A stretch of 64,000 bases of DNA from Nemertoderma westbladi (GCA_032718475.1 JAUCBJ010002619.1:24084-88083); one strand, 5' to 3'; shown: positions 20,901-35,900, numbered from the stretch's first letter. Program-made: numbers and translations. The notes: generated from the letters alone by a model not told the origin.

Positions 20901-23900
20901 TTTACTTTACTTACCAGTTGGGTTCAGTGGGTTTACTTTACTTACCAGTTGGGTTCAGTGGGTTTACTTTATTTACCAGTTGGGTTCAGTGTTCAGTGGG
21001 TTAACTTTACTTACCAGTTGGGTTCAGTGGGTTAACTTTACTTACCAGAGTGCGTTTACTTTACTTACCAGTTGGGTTCAGTGGGTTAACTTTACTTACC
21101 AGTTGGGTTTAGTGGGTTTACTTTACCCACCAGTTGGGTTCAGTGTGTTAACTTTACTTACCAGTTGGGTTCAGTGGGTTAACAACTTTACTTACCAGTT
21201 GGGTTCAGTGGGTTTACTTTACTTACCAGATGGGTTCAGTGGGTTTACTTTACTTACCAGTTGGGTTCAGTGGGTTTACTTTACTTACCAGTTGGGTTCA
21301 GTGGGCTAACTTTACTTACCAGTTGGGTTCAGTGGGTTTACTTTACTTACCAGTTGGGTTCAGTGGGTTTACTTTACTTACCAGTTGGGTTCAGTGGGTT
21401 AACTTTACTTACCAGTTGGGCTCAGTGGGTCAACTTTACTTACCAGTTGGGTCCAGTCAGTGGGTTAATTTTACTTACCAGTTGGGTTCAGTGTTCAGTG
21501 GGTTAACTTCACTTACCAGTTGGGTTCAGTGGTTAACTTTACTTACCACCAGTTGGGTTCAGTGGGTTTACTTTACTTACCAGTTGGGTTCAGTGGGTTT
21601 ACTTTACTTACCAGTTGGATTTAGTGGGTTTACTTTACTTACCAGTTGGGTTCAGTGTTCAGTGGGTTAACTTTACTTACCAGTTGGGTTCAGTGGGTTA
21701 ACTTTACTTACCAGAGTGCGTTTACTTTACTTACCAGTTGGGTTCAGTGGGTTAACTTTACTTAGCAGTTGGGTTCAGTGGGTTTACTTTACCCACCAGT
21801 TGGGTTCAGTGGGTTAACTTTACTTACCAGTTGGGTTCAGTGGGTTAACAACTTTACTTACCAGTTGGGTTCAGTGGGTTTACTTTACTTACCAGATGGG
21901 TTCAGTGGGTTTACTTTACTTACCAGTTGGGTCCAGTGGGTTTACTTTACTTACCAGTTGGGTTCAGTGGGCTAACTTTACTTACCAGTTGGGTTCAGTG
22001 GGTTTACTTTACTTACCAGTTGGGTTCAGTGGGTTTACTTTACTTACCAGTTGGGTTCAGTGGGTTAACTTTACTTACCAGTTGGGTTCAGTGGGTTTAC
22101 TTTACTTACCAGTTGGGTTCAGTGGGTTAACTTTACTTACCAGTTGGGTTCAGTGGGTTAACTTTACTTACCAGTTGGGTTCAGTGGGTATACTATACTT
22201 ACCATTTGGGTTCAGTGGTTTAACTTTACTTACCAGTTGGGTTCAGTGGGTTAACTTTACTTACCAGTTGGGTTCAGTGGGTTTACTTTACCCACCAGTT
22301 GGGTTCAGTGGGTTAACTTTACTTACCAGTTGGGTTCAGTGGGTTAACAACTTTACTTACCAGTTGGGTTCAGTGGGTTTACTTTACTTACCAGATGGGT
22401 TCAGTGGGTTTACTTTACTTACCAGTTGGGTTCAGTGGGTTAACTTTACTTACCAGTTGGGTTCAGTGGGTTTACTTTACTTACCAGTTGGGTTCAGTGG
22501 GTTAACTTTACTTACCAGTTGGGTTCAGTGGGTTAACTTTACTTACCAGTTGGGTTCAGTGGGTATACTATACTTACCAGTTGGGTTCAGTGGGTTAACT
22601 TTACTTACCAGTTGGGTTCAGTGGGTTAACTTTACTTACCAGTTGGGTTCAGGGGGTTTACTTTACTTACCACAGTTGGGTTCAGTGGGTTAACTTTACT
22701 TACCAGTTGGGTTCAGTGGGTCAACTTTACTTACCAGTTGGGTTCAGTGGGTTAATTTTACTTACCAGTTGGGTTCAGTGTTCAGTGGGTTAACTTTACT
22801 TACCAGTTGGGTTCAGTGGTTAACTTTACTTACCACCAGTTGGGTTCAGTGGGTTTACTTTACTTACCAGTTGGGTTCAGTGGGTTTACTTTACTTACCA
22901 GTTGGGTTCAGTGGGTTTACTTTATTTACCAGTTGGGTTCAGTGTTCAGTGGGTTAACTTTACTTACCAGTTGGGTTCAGTGGGTTAACTTTACTTACCA
23001 GAGTGCGTTTACTTTACTTACCAGTTGGGTTCAGTGGGTTAACTTTACTTACCAGTTGGGTTTAGTGGGTTTACTTTACCCACCAGTTGGGTTCAGTGGG
23101 TTAACTTTACTTACCAGTTGGGTTCAGTGGGTTAACAACTTTACTTACCAGTTGGGTTCAGTGGGTTTACTTTACTTACCAGATGGGTTCAGTGGGTTTA
23201 CTTTACTTACCAGTTGGGTTCAGTGGGTTTACTTTACTTACCAGTTGGGTTCAGTGGGCTAACTTTACTTACCAGTTGGGTTCAGTGGGTTTAATTTACT
23301 TACCAGTTGGGTTCAGTGGGTTTACTTTACTTACCAGTTGGGTTCAGTGGGTTAACTTTACTTACCAGTTGGGTTCAGTGGGTTTACTTTACTTACCAGT
23401 TGGGTTCAGTGGGTTAACTTTACTTACCAGTTGGGTTCAGTGGGTTAACTTTACTTACCAGTTGGGTTCAGTGGGTATACTATACTTACCAGTTGGGTTC
23501 AGTGGGTTAACTTTACTTACCAGTTGGGTTCAGTGGGTTAACTTTACTTACCAGTTGGGTTCAGGGGGTTTACTTTACTTACCACAGTTGGGTTCAGTGG
23601 GTTAACTTTACTTACCAGTTGGGTTCAGTGGGTCAACTTTACTTACCAGTTGGGTTCAGTGGGTTAATTTTACTTACCAGTTGGGTTCAGTGTTCAGTGG
23701 GTTAACTTTACTTACCAGTTGGGTTCAGTGGTTAACTTTACTTACCACCAGTTGGGTTCAGTGGGTTTACTTTACTTACCAGTTGGGTTCAGTGGGTTTA
23801 CTTTACTTACCAGTTGGGTTCAGTGGGTTTACTTTACTTACCAGTTGGGTTCAGTGTTCAGTGGGTTAACTTTACTTACCAGTTGGGTTCAGTGGGTTAA

Positions 23901-26900
23901 CTTTACTTACCAGTTGGGTTCAGTGGGTTTACTTTACTTACCAGTTGGGTTCAGTGGGTTTACTTTAACTTACCAGTTGGGTTCAGTGGGTTAACTTTAC
24001 TTACCAGTTGGGTTCAGTGGGTTAACTTTACTTACCAGTTGGTTTCAGTTGGTTTACTTTACTTACCAGTTGGGTTCAGTGGCTTTACTTTACTTACCAG
24101 TTGGGTTCAGTGGGTTTACTTTACTTACCAGTTGGGTTCAGTGGGTTAACTTTACTTACCAGTTGGGTTCAGTGGGTTAACTTTACTTACTAGTTGGGTT
24201 CAGTGGGTTAACTCTACTTACCAGTTGGTTTACTTTACTTACCAGTTGGGTTCAGTGGGTTTACTTTATTTACCAGTTGGGTTCAGTGGGTTTACTTTAC
24301 TTACCAGATGGGTTCAGTGGGTTAACTTTACTTACCAGTTGGGTTCAGTGGGTTTACTTTACTTACCAGATGGGTTCAGTGGGTTTACTTTACTTACCAG
24401 TTGGGTTCAGTGGGTTAACTTTACTTACCAGTTGGGTTCAGTGGGTTTACTTTACTTACCAGTTGGGTTCAGTGGGTTTACTTTACTTACAAGTTGGGTT
24501 CAGTGGGTTTACTTTACTTACCAGTTGGGTTCAGTGGGTTAACTTTACTTACCAGTTGGGTTCAGTGGGTTAACTTTACTTACCAGTTGGGTTCAGTGGG
24601 TTTACTTTACTTACCAGTTGGGTTCAGTGGGTTTACTTTACTTACCAGATGGGTTCAGTGGGTTTACTTTATTTACCAGTTGGGTTCAGTGGGTTTACTT
24701 TACTTACCAGTTGGTTTCAGTGGGTTAACTTTACTTACCAGTTGGGTTCAGTGGGTTTACTTTACTTACCAGTTGGGTTCAGTGGGTTTACTTTACTTAC
24801 CAGTTGGGTTCAGTGGGTTTACTTTACTTACCAGTAGGGATGTCCCGGAATCAATATTTTGATTCCGGCCGGAACCGGAACCGGAATTCAACATGCCGGA
24901 ATTCCGGCCGGAACCGGAATTTTGTATAAATTAGTGAAATACACTAAATGACCCATGAAACCTTATATTTTTTTTTTTGAAATAAATGAATTTTTTGGCA
25001 CGTTACGGCCTATTATGGGGAAGGGAGGGGGGGGGGGGGGGGGGTACTTCGGACTTATACGACAGGGAATTCAATTTCCTTGTTTTTCAAAAACCTATAT
25101 CTTTGGCCAAAAGTTAGGTTTTTTGGCTCATACTTAAAAACCTACGTTGGCCAGAGGTTTCGGGTTTCCTGGTTTCGCGACATTAGGTCGTTTAGTGCAA
25201 TATCCTGGTGTCGTTAAGGGAAAGGAGCATGTTACAGTGGCATGTTATTCGAACCAGAACAATAAACGAAAGTTAATAGTATATCTTACAGTTTAATTTT
25301 GCTGGGAATAAATAGATTTCTGGTAAGAAATAGTTTTGCTATAAATATAAATAAACATACTGTATTATAAGCAGCACCTACGGCGCAGGGAATATTGACG
25401 CATGACCCAACGTCGCCATCGACCACACTTGCAGGACCTAAAGACGCAGGACCTGTACGTAGTGTAATAACGTTTTATATTAGTTTTAGGTTAGCCTAGT
25501 GTATTTGTGTAATATTGTATTTGTAACCTAGTAACATAAAGCACCCACTTGGAAATAAGCTGCAAAGCTTTAGGGGTAATCTAATGTTATGTTGGACAAT
25601 CAATATTATAGTCGAGTCAATCTAGCAAAAAACCCGTAAGTATTTCGCAATCAATCCGAACCACATATTTTAGATTCTATATTACCTTATTAATGACAAA
25701 AAAAGTCTATAAAATTATATTTTGCGGATCATATGTTTATTCATGGAAATTCTGCGTAAATTTGCATAACACAAGACAAACAAAAGGAACAGTAGGGGAG
25801 AGTAAGTGGCAAATTAGTGATGTTCCAGAATAATTTAATTAATTTCACAATAAGCTGTGATTCAATGGGAAATTAGTAATAAAAAAAATTGGTTTGGAAG
25901 AATTGCGAATTTGTTATGGGTTGACCCCCTTTTTCGGCTAGATTGACTCGCCTATTAATATTATCGTATTATTTAATAATTATATCAAAGTAAAATAATG
26001 TAAAATCAATGCATAATAATGTAAATCAATCTAAAAAACGTTAATATAAGCAAATTGCAAAACCACTCGTTAAGATAAGACCCATGTTTCACTGGTAAGT
26101 CTTATGTCATATTATTATGACATAAGACATTAGGTCAACTTTCAAAAAATTCCTTCAGAAAATTTTTTTACATTATGTCAAAATATAATATATTATGGAA
26201 CACCAACAAATTGGTTTCAATGGGAGCGTCTCCACTCTACTGGTAAATCGTAAGTAACGACTAATGAGCGAAAGTGATTATGTCCCATGTTCCATCTTTT
26301 TTTGACAAACGACTCATCACTTATGGCATGCTGAAAGCCTGGATTGATACCTTTGGGTATAGAAATATTTTGTAAATGTGAGACTCATCTTATATTTTTT
26401 TATAACAAATGAGTTTTGACTTGTGTTACCAGTGGAGCAAGGGAGCTGTAATTTTGACATTCTGAAGACAAAATCTGAAAACAACTTGCATTTCGAATGG
26501 ATTTCTTAAAAAATCTTCAGAACGACAAAAGATTTTACAAATGTGAATTAAGTTGCATTAGATTCCCATCTATCTGGAGGTTGTGGGTTCGAACCTCGTA
26601 TGGGCCCCGGCAGTTTTCGTTTCGGTACGAATGATTTGAAGAGGCTAGCTTGCGGTATCTATATCTGCTTTGCATCCTTAAAGGGTAGCTCTAAGCTAAC
26701 GGCCGAAGAAAACTTTACTTTTTAACTTTTTTTTACAAGTGTTGACAAGTACTGCATCTTAAACAATAAATTGGTAAGTATATGTTAAGAAATATATATA
26801 AATTTTGATAATAATTTAACAAACTAATTCAATTGGCAACTATCAAACTAGTTAGGAACCTGGTAATTCCGGTAAAATTCCGGCCGGAATTGACCCCATT

Positions 26901-29900
26901 CCGGGAATTCCGGCCGGAACCGGAATCGGGCAAAAACCGCCGGAATTCCGGCCGGAACGGAATTCCGGGACATCCCTACTTACCAGTTGGGTTCAGTGGG
27001 TTTACTTTACTTACCAGTTGGGTTCAGTGGGTTTACTTTACTTACCAGTTGGGTTCAGTGGGTTTACTTTACTTACCAGATGGGTTCAGTGGGTTTACTT
27101 TACTTACCAGTTGGGTCCAGTGGGTTTACTTTACTTACCAGTTGGGTTCAGTGGGCTAACTTTACTTACCAGTTGGGTTCAGTGGGTTTACTTTACTTAC
27201 CAGTTGGGTTCAGTGGGTTTACTTTACTTACCAGTTGGGTTCAGTGGGTTAACTTTACTTACCAGTTGGGTTCAGTGGGTTTACTTTACTTACCAGTTGG
27301 GTTCAGTGGGTTAACTTTACTTACCAGTTGGGTTCAGTGGGTTAACTTTACTTACCAGTTGGGTTCAGTGGGTATACTATACTTACCATTTGGGTTCAGT
27401 GGTTTAACTTTACTTACCAGTTGGGTTCAGTGGGTTAACTTTACTTACCAGTTGGGTTCAGTGGGTTTACTTTACCCACCAGTTGGGTTCAGTGGGTTAA
27501 CTTTACTTACCAGTTGGGTTCAGTGGGTTAACAACTTTACTTACCAGTTGGGTTCAGTGGGTTTACTTTACTTACCAGATGGGTTCAGTGGGTTTACTTT
27601 ACTTACCAGTTGGGTTCAGTGGGTTAACTTTACTTACCAGTTGGGTTCAGTGGGTTTACTTTACTTACCAGTTGGGTTCAGTGGGTTAACTTTACTTACC
27701 AGTTGGGTTCAGTGGGTTAACTTTACTTACCAGTTGGGTTCAGTGGGTATACTATACTTACCAGTTGGGTTCAGTGGGTTAACTTTACTTACCAGTTGGG
27801 TTCAGTGGGTTAACTTTACTTACCAGTTGGGTTCAGGGGGTTTACTTTACTTACCACAGTTGGGTTCAGTGGGTTAACTTTACTTACCAGTTGGGTTCAG
27901 TGGGTCAACTTTACTTACCAGTTGGGTTCAGTGGGTTAATTTTACTTACCAGTTGGGTTCAGTGTTCAGTGGGTTAACTTTACTTACCAGTTGGGTTCAG
28001 TGGTTAACTTTACTTACCACCAGTTGGGTTCAGTGGGTTTACTTTACTTACCAGTTGGGTTCAGTGGGTTTACTTTACTTACCAGTTGGGTTCAGTGGGT
28101 TTACTTTATTTACCAGTTGGGTTCAGTGTTCAGTGGGTTAACTTTACTTACCAGTTGGGTTCAGTGGGTTAACTTTACTTACCAGAGTGCGTTTACTTTA
28201 CTTACCAGTTGGGTTCAGTGGGTTAACTTTACTTACCAGTTGGGTTCAGTGGGTTTACTTTACTTACCAGTTGGGTTCAGTGGGTTTACTTTACTTACCA
28301 GTTGGGTTCAGTGGGTTTACTTTACTTACCAGTTGGGTTCAGTGGGTTTACTTTACTTACCAGTTGGGTTCAGTGGGTTTACTTTACTTACCAGTTGGGT
28401 TCAGTGGGTTTACTTTACTTACCAGTTGGGTTCAGTGGGTTAACTCTACTTACCAGTTGGTTTACTTTACTTACCAGTTGGGTTCAGTGGGTTTACTTTA
28501 CTTACCAGTTGGGTTCAGTGGGTTTACTTTACTTACCAGTTGGGTTCAGTGGGTTAACTTTACTTACCAGTTGGGTTCAGTGGGTTAACTTTACTTACCA
28601 GTTGGGTTCAGTGGGTTAACTCTACTTACCAGTTGGTTTACTTTACTTACCAGTTGGGTTCAGTGGTTAACTTTACTTACCACCTGTTGGGTTCAGTGGG
28701 TTAACTTTACTTACCAGTTGGGTTCAGTGGGTCAACTTTACTTACCAGTTGGGTTCAGTGGGTTTACTTTACTTACCAGTTGGGTTCAGTGTTCAGTGGG
28801 TTTACTTTACTTACCAGTTGGGTTCAGTGGGTTAACTTTACTTACCAGTTGGGTTCAGTGGGTTAACTTTACTTACCAGTTGGGTTCAGTGGGTATACTA
28901 TACTTACCAGTTGGGTTCAGTGGGTTAACTTTACTTACCAGTTGGGTTCAGTGGGTCAACTTTACTTACCAGTTGGGTTCAGTGGGTTAATTTTACTTAC
29001 CAGTTGGGTTCAGTGTTCAGTGGGTTAACTTTACTTACCAGTTGGGTTCAGTGGTTAACTTTACTTACCACCAGTTGGGTTCAGTGGGTTAACTTTACTT
29101 ACCAGTTGGGTTCAGTGGGTCAACTTTACTTACCAGTTGGGTTCAGTGGGTTAACTTTACTTACCAGTTGGGTTCAGTGTTCAGTGGGTTTACTTTACTT
29201 ACCAGTTGGGTTCAGTCGGTTAACTTTACTTACCAGTTGGGTTCAGTGGGTTAACTTTACTTACCAGTTGGGTTCAGTGGGTATACTTTACTTACCAGTT
29301 GGGTTCAGTGGGTTAACTTTACTTACCAGTTGGGTTCAGTGGGTTAACTTTACTTACCAGTTGGGTTCAGTGGGTTAACTTTACTTACCAGTTGGGTTCA
29401 GTGCGTGTTAACTTTACTTACCAGTTGGGTTCAGTGGTTAACTTTACTTCCACCAGTTGGGTTCAGTGGGTTAACTTTACTTACCAGTTGGGTTCAGTGG
29501 GTCAACTTTACTTACCAGTTGGGTTCAGTGGGTTAATTTTACTTACCAGTTGGGTCAGTGTTCAGTGGGTTTACTTTACTTACCAGTTGGGTTCAGTGGG
29601 TTAACTTTACTTACCAGTTGGGTTCAGTGGGGTAACTTTACTTACCAGTTGGGTTCAGTGGGTATACTATACTTACCAGTTGGGTTCAGTGGGTTAACTT
29701 TACTTACCAGTTGGGTTCAGTGGGTTAACTTTACTTACCAGTTGGGTTCAGGGGGTTTACTTTACTTACCACAGTTGGATTCAGTGGGTTAACTTTACTT
29801 ACCAGTTGGGTTCAGTGGTTAACTTTACTTACCACCAGTTGGGTTCAGTGGGTTAACTTTACTTACCAGTTGGGTTCAGTGGGTCAACTTTACTTACCAG

Positions 29901-32900
29901 TTGGGTTCAGTGGGTTAATTTTACTTACCAGTTGGGTTCAGTGTTCAGTGGGTTAACTTTACTTACCAGTTGGGTTCAGTGGGTTAACTTTACTTACCAG
30001 TTGGGTTCAGTGGGTTTACTTTACTTACCAGTTGGGTTCAGTGGGTTTACTTTACTTACCAGTTGGGTTCAGTGGGTTAACTTTACTTACCAGTTGGGTT
30101 CAGTGGGTTAACTTTACTTACCAGTTGGTTTCAGTTGGTTTACTTTACTTACCAGTTGGGTTCAGTGGCTTTACTTTACTTACCAGTTGGGTTCAGTGGG
30201 TTTACTTTACTTACCAGTTGGGTTCAGTGGGTTAACTTTACTTACCAGTTGGTTTCAGTGGGTTAACTTTACTTACCAGTTGGGTTCAGTGGGTTAACTC
30301 TACTTACCAGTTGGTTTACTTTACTTACCAGTTGGGTTCAGTGGGTTTACTTTACTTACCAGTTGGGTTCAGTGGGTTAACTTTACTTACCAGTTGGGTT
30401 CAGTGGGTTTACTTTACTTACCAGTTGGGTTCAGTGGGTTAACTTTACTTACCAGTTGGGTTCAGTGGGTTTACTTTACTTACCAGATGGGTTCAGTGGG
30501 TTTACTTTACTTACCAGTTGGGTTCAGTGGGTTAACTTTACTTACCAGTTGGGTTCAGTGGGTTTACTTTACTTACCAGTTGGGTTCAGTGGGTTTACTT
30601 TACTTACCAGTTTTACTTACTTTGCTGTTCAGCGAAGAGGGTGTAACACAAGGAGATCCTTTAGCTATGCCTTTTTACGCTTCAGGCATCCTCCCTTTAA
30701 TCCACGAGTTGCCATCACTTAAGGTTCGCCAAAGTTGGTTCGCTGACGACTCTTCAGGTGCCGGAAAGCTCCAGGATATTCTCGAGTGGTACGAGCACTT
30801 ACTTCGTCTGGGCCCTGCTCTCGGATATTACCCTCAGTCCGCCAAGAGCTTTCTCGTTGTGGCTCCGGAGTTTCTGGAGGAAGCCCAAAGTGTATTCGCC
30901 GAGCACAATATTAACATCGTTACAGGACACCGATTTCTGGGCGGGTTTATTGGTAGCGAGTCGGAGTGTGTGAAGTATGTCGGCGCCAAAATCGCATCCT
31001 GGGTAGCCTCAGTAGACAAGATGGCCGAGGTGGCGGAGGCCCAACCCCACGCTGCTTTCTCAGCCGTAGTTTGCTCACTCCAACGGGAGTGGGCATACCT
31101 CCAACGCGTTGTCCCAGACTGCAGCAGTCAGTTCGATGTGCTAGAGGAAGCGATCAGCGATAGGTTCCTGCCGGCAGTCTTCGATGGGCGAATTTCGCAA
31201 CCAGAACTCAAGTTGTTTGCCCTGTCTCCGCGAATGGGTGGTCTGGGGTTGCGGAACCCGGTTAACGAGGCCGATACCAACTTTGCTGTATCAGAACTTG
31301 GGACACAGTCGCTGGTGAACGCGATCGCCGGGAAGGAGCCATTCTCCTTAGCCACCCACCTGAAGTGCATGGAGGGAGCGCGCATGACATCTCGGAAAGA
31401 GAGGCAGGGTATGGAGAAAGCCCAGCAGGAGGAAGCGTTGGAAGGAATGGCGGAGCACCAGCGTGTCGCTGTCCAACGGGCGGCGGAGTTCAGGACCGGC
31501 GGCTGGCTATCCTCTCTTCCGGTAGCCGAACACCAGTTTGACCTCTCACCCCGGGAGTTTAGGGATGCTGTGGCTGTTCGGTATGGTAGACCCCTCGTAG
31601 GTGTCCCTTGCAGATGCGACGGTTGTGGCGCTGGGTTTGATCTCAACCACGGGTTGAATTGTAAGAAGGGTGGTCTAGTGATTCAGCGTCACAACGAGCT
31701 CCGCGACGCAGTCGGTGACCTCGCGGCCCTGGCATTCGGACCGCGAAACGTTATGCTCGAGCCAGTGGTCCGCGAGCAGCACGAGGATGGCGACGGGGCT
31801 GGTCTGCGATGCGATGTCGGCATTAGGGGAGCGTTCAGTACCCAGACACAGGCGTTGATTGACATACGTACAATTAACCTTGACGCCGTGTCTTATGCTG
31901 GGCGCTCCGTGAGGTCGGTATTGGAGTCAGCGGAAGAGGAGAAGAAACGCTTATATACAGCCGCAGTTTCCGCCCGCCGAGGTGATTTCTCCCCTTTCGT
32001 CGCCTCATGCGACGGCATACTGGCACCGCAGGCCAATAAGCTGTTGCGAATCATCGCAGACCGCCTACACACCAACTGGGGGAAACCATACAGTTCGGTA
32101 ATGGGGTGGGTGCGTGCACGCATATCGTTCGCGATAATCCGCGGCACTTCCCATTGCCTGCGAGGGTCGCGGGTGAGATGGCGAAGCGGTTTGGGGCTTG
32201 AGGACGGCGCCGGGATACCAGGGGGCTTTGCTTAGAGTGTTTGATCGATTATGCGGGGACTGGTATGGTATGGTATATTACATAATTATTGCTCATTGTA
32301 ACTGTGTAATGGAGTTGTTACCATCTGTACTGCAAGCAATATGCTATTGATCATTTAGTGCGTTTTTGCGATAATTATAATATACATATCGGAATAAATA
32401 CTTTACTTACCAGTTGGGTTCAGTGGGTTTACTTTACTTACCAGTTGGGTTCAGTGGGTTAACTTTACTTACCAGTTGGGTTCAGTGGGTTAACTTTACT
32501 TACCAGTTGGGTTCAGTGGGTTAACTTTACTTACCAGTTGGGTTCAGTGGGTTAACTTTACTTACCAGTTGGGTTCAGTGGGTTAACTTTACTTACCAGT
32601 TGGGTTCAGTGGGTTAACTTTACTTACCAGTTGGGTTCAGTGGGTATACTATACTTACCAGTTGGGTTCAGTGGTTTAACTTTACTTACCAGTTGGGTTC
32701 AGTGGGTTAACTTTACTTACCAGTTGGGTTCAGTGGGTTTACTTTACCCACCAGTTGGGTTCAGTGGGTTAACTTTACTTACCAGTTGGGTTCAGTGGGT
32801 TAACAACTTTACTTACCAGTTGGGTTCAGTGGGTTTACTTTACTTACCAGATGGGTTCAGTGGGTTTACTTTACTTACCAGTTGGGTTCAGTGGGTTAAC

Positions 32901-35900
32901 TTTACTTACCAGTTGGGTTCAGTGGGTTTACTTTACTTACCAGTTGGGTTCAGTGGGTTAACTTTACTTACCAGTTGGGTTCAGTGGGTTAACTTTACTT
33001 ACCAGTTGGGTTCAGTGGGTATACTATACTTACCAGTTGGGTTCAGTGGGTTAACTTTACTTACCAGTTGGGTTCAGTGGGTTAACTTTACTTACCAGTT
33101 GGGTTCAGGGGGTTTACTTTACTTACCACAGTTGGGTTCAGTGGGTTAACTTTACTTTCCAGTTGGGTTCAGTGGGTCAACTTTACTTACCAGTTGGGTT
33201 CAGTGGGTTAATTTTACTTACCAGTTGGGTTCAGTGTTCAGTGGGTTAACTTTACTTACCAGTTGGGTTCAGTGGTTAACTTTACTTACCACCAGTTGGG
33301 TTCAGTGGGTTTACTTTACTTACCAGTTGGGTTCAGTGGGTTTACTTTACTTACCAGTTGGGTTCAGTGGGTTTACTTTACTTACCAGTTGGGTTCAGTG
33401 TTCAGTGGGTTAACTTTACTTACCAGTTGGGTTCAGTGGGTTAACTTTACTTACCAGAGTGCGTTTACTTTACTTACCAGTTGGGTTCAGTGGGTTAACT
33501 TTACTTACCAGTTGGGTTCAGGGGGTTTACTTTACTTACCAGATGGGTTCAGTGGGTTTACTTTACTTACCAGTTGGGTTCAGTGGGTTTACTTTACTTA
33601 CCAGTTGGGTTCAGTGGGTTTACTTACTTACCAGTTGGGTTCAGTGGGTTTACTTTACTTACCAGATGGGTTCAGTGGGTTTACTTTACTTACCAGTTGG
33701 GTTCAGTGGGTTTACTTTACTTACCAGTTGGGTTCAGTGGGTTTACTTTACTTACCAGTTGGGTTCAGTGGGTTTACTTTACTTACCAGTTGGGTTCAGT
33801 GGGTTTACTTTACTTACCAGTTGGGTTCAGTGGGTTAACTTTACTTACCAGTTGGGTTCAGAGGGTTAACTTTACTTACCAGAGTGCGTTTACTTTACTT
33901 ACCAGTTGGGTTCAGTGGGTTAACTTTACTTACCAGTTGGGTTTAGTGGGTTTACTTTACCCACCAGTTGGGTTCAGTGGGTTAACTTTACTTACCAGTT
34001 GGGTTCAGTGGGTTAACAACTTTACTTACCAGTTGGGTTCAGTGGGTTTACTTTACTTACCAGATGGGTTCAGTGGGTTTACTTTACTTACCAGTTGGGT
34101 TCAGTGGGTTTACTTTACTTACCAGTTGGGTTCAGTGGGCTAACTTTACTTACCAGTTGGGTTCAGTGGGTTTACTTTACTTACCAGTTGGGTTCAGTGG
34201 GTTAACTTTACTTACCAGTTGGGTTCAGTGGGTTAACTTTACTTACCAGTTGGGTTCAGGGGGTTTACTTTACTTACCAGATGGGTTCAGTGGGTTTACT
34301 TTACTTACCAGTTGGGTTCAGTGGGTCAACTTTACTTACCAGTTGGGTTCAGTGGGTTAATTTTACTTACCAGTTGGGTTCAGTGTTCAGTGGGTTTACT
34401 TTACTTACCAGTTGGGTTCAGTGGGTTAACTTTACTTACCAGTTGGGTTCAGTGGGGTAACTTTACTTACCAGTTGGGTTCAGTGGGTATACTATACTTA
34501 CCAGTTGGGTTCAGTGGGTTAACTTTACTTACCAGTTGGGTTCAGTGGGTTAACTTTACTTACCAGTTGGGTTCAGGGGGTTTACTTTACTTACCACAGT
34601 TGGGTTCAGTGGGTTAACTTTACTTACCAGTTGGGTTCAGTGGTTAACTTTACTTACCACCAGTTGGGTTCAGTGGGTTAACTTTACTTACCAGTTGGGT
34701 TCAGTGGGTCAACTTTACTTACCAGTTGGGTTCAGTGGGTTAATTTTACTTACCAGTTGGGTTCAGTGTTCAGTGGGTTAACTTTACTTACCAGTTGGGT
34801 TCAGTGGGTTAACTTTACTTACCAGTTGGGTTCAGTGGGTTTACTTTACTTACCAGTTGGGTTCAGTGGGTTTACTTTACTTACCAGTTGGGTTCAGTGG
34901 GTTAACTTTACTTACCAGTTGGGTTCAGTGGGTTAACTTTACTTACCAGTTGGTTTCAGTTGGTTTACTTTACTTACCAGTTGGGTTCAGTGGCTTTACT
35001 TTACTTACCAGTTGGGTTCAGTGGGTTTACTTTACTTACCAGTTGGGTTCAGTGGGTTAACTTTACTTACCAGTTGGGTTCAGTGGGTTAACTTTACTTA
35101 CCAGTTGGGTTCAGTGGGTTAACTCTACTTACCAGTTGGTTTACTTTACTTACCAGTTGGGTTCAGTGGGTTTACTTTACTTACCAGTTGGGTTCAGTGG
35201 GTTAACTTTACTTACCAGTTGGGTTCAGTGGGTTTACTTTACTTACCAGATGGGTTCAGTGGGTTTACTTTACTTACCAGTTGGGTTCAGTGGGTTAACT
35301 TTACTTACCAGTTGGGTTCAGTGGGTTTACTTTACTTACCAGTTGGGTTCAGTGGGTTTACTTTACTTACCAGTTGGGTTCAGTGGGTTTACTTTACTTA
35401 CCAGTTGGGTTCAGTGGGTTAACTTTACTTACCAGTTGGGTTCAGTGGGTTAACTTTACTTACCAGTTGGGTTCAGTGGGTATACTATACTTACCAGTTG
35501 GGTTCAGTGGTTTAACTTTACTTACCAGTTGGGTTCAGTGGGTTAACTTTACTTACCAGTTGGGTTCAGTGGGTTTACTTTACCCACCAGTTGGGTTCAG
35601 TGGGTTAACTTTACTTACCAGTTGGGTTCAGTGGGTTAACAACTTTACTTACCAGTTGGGTTCAGTGGGTTTACTTTACTTACCAGATGGGTTCAGTGGG
35701 TTTACTTTACTTACCAGTTGGGTTCAGTGGGTTAACTTTACTTACCAGTTGGGTTCAGTGGGTTTACTTTACTTACCAGTTGGGTTCAGTGGGTTAACTT
35801 TACTTACCAGTTGGGTTCAGTGGGTTAACTTTACTTACCAGTTGGGTTCAGTGGGTATACTATACTTACCAGTTGGGTTCAGTGGGTTAACTTTACTTAC

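Noticed and set aside
30394..30626. N-terminal part of the 613-codon frame as a genuine start of the LINE protein
   Set aside because: The first 75 or so residues are read-through of the minisatellite. LINE homology begins only after the insertion junction at 30611.
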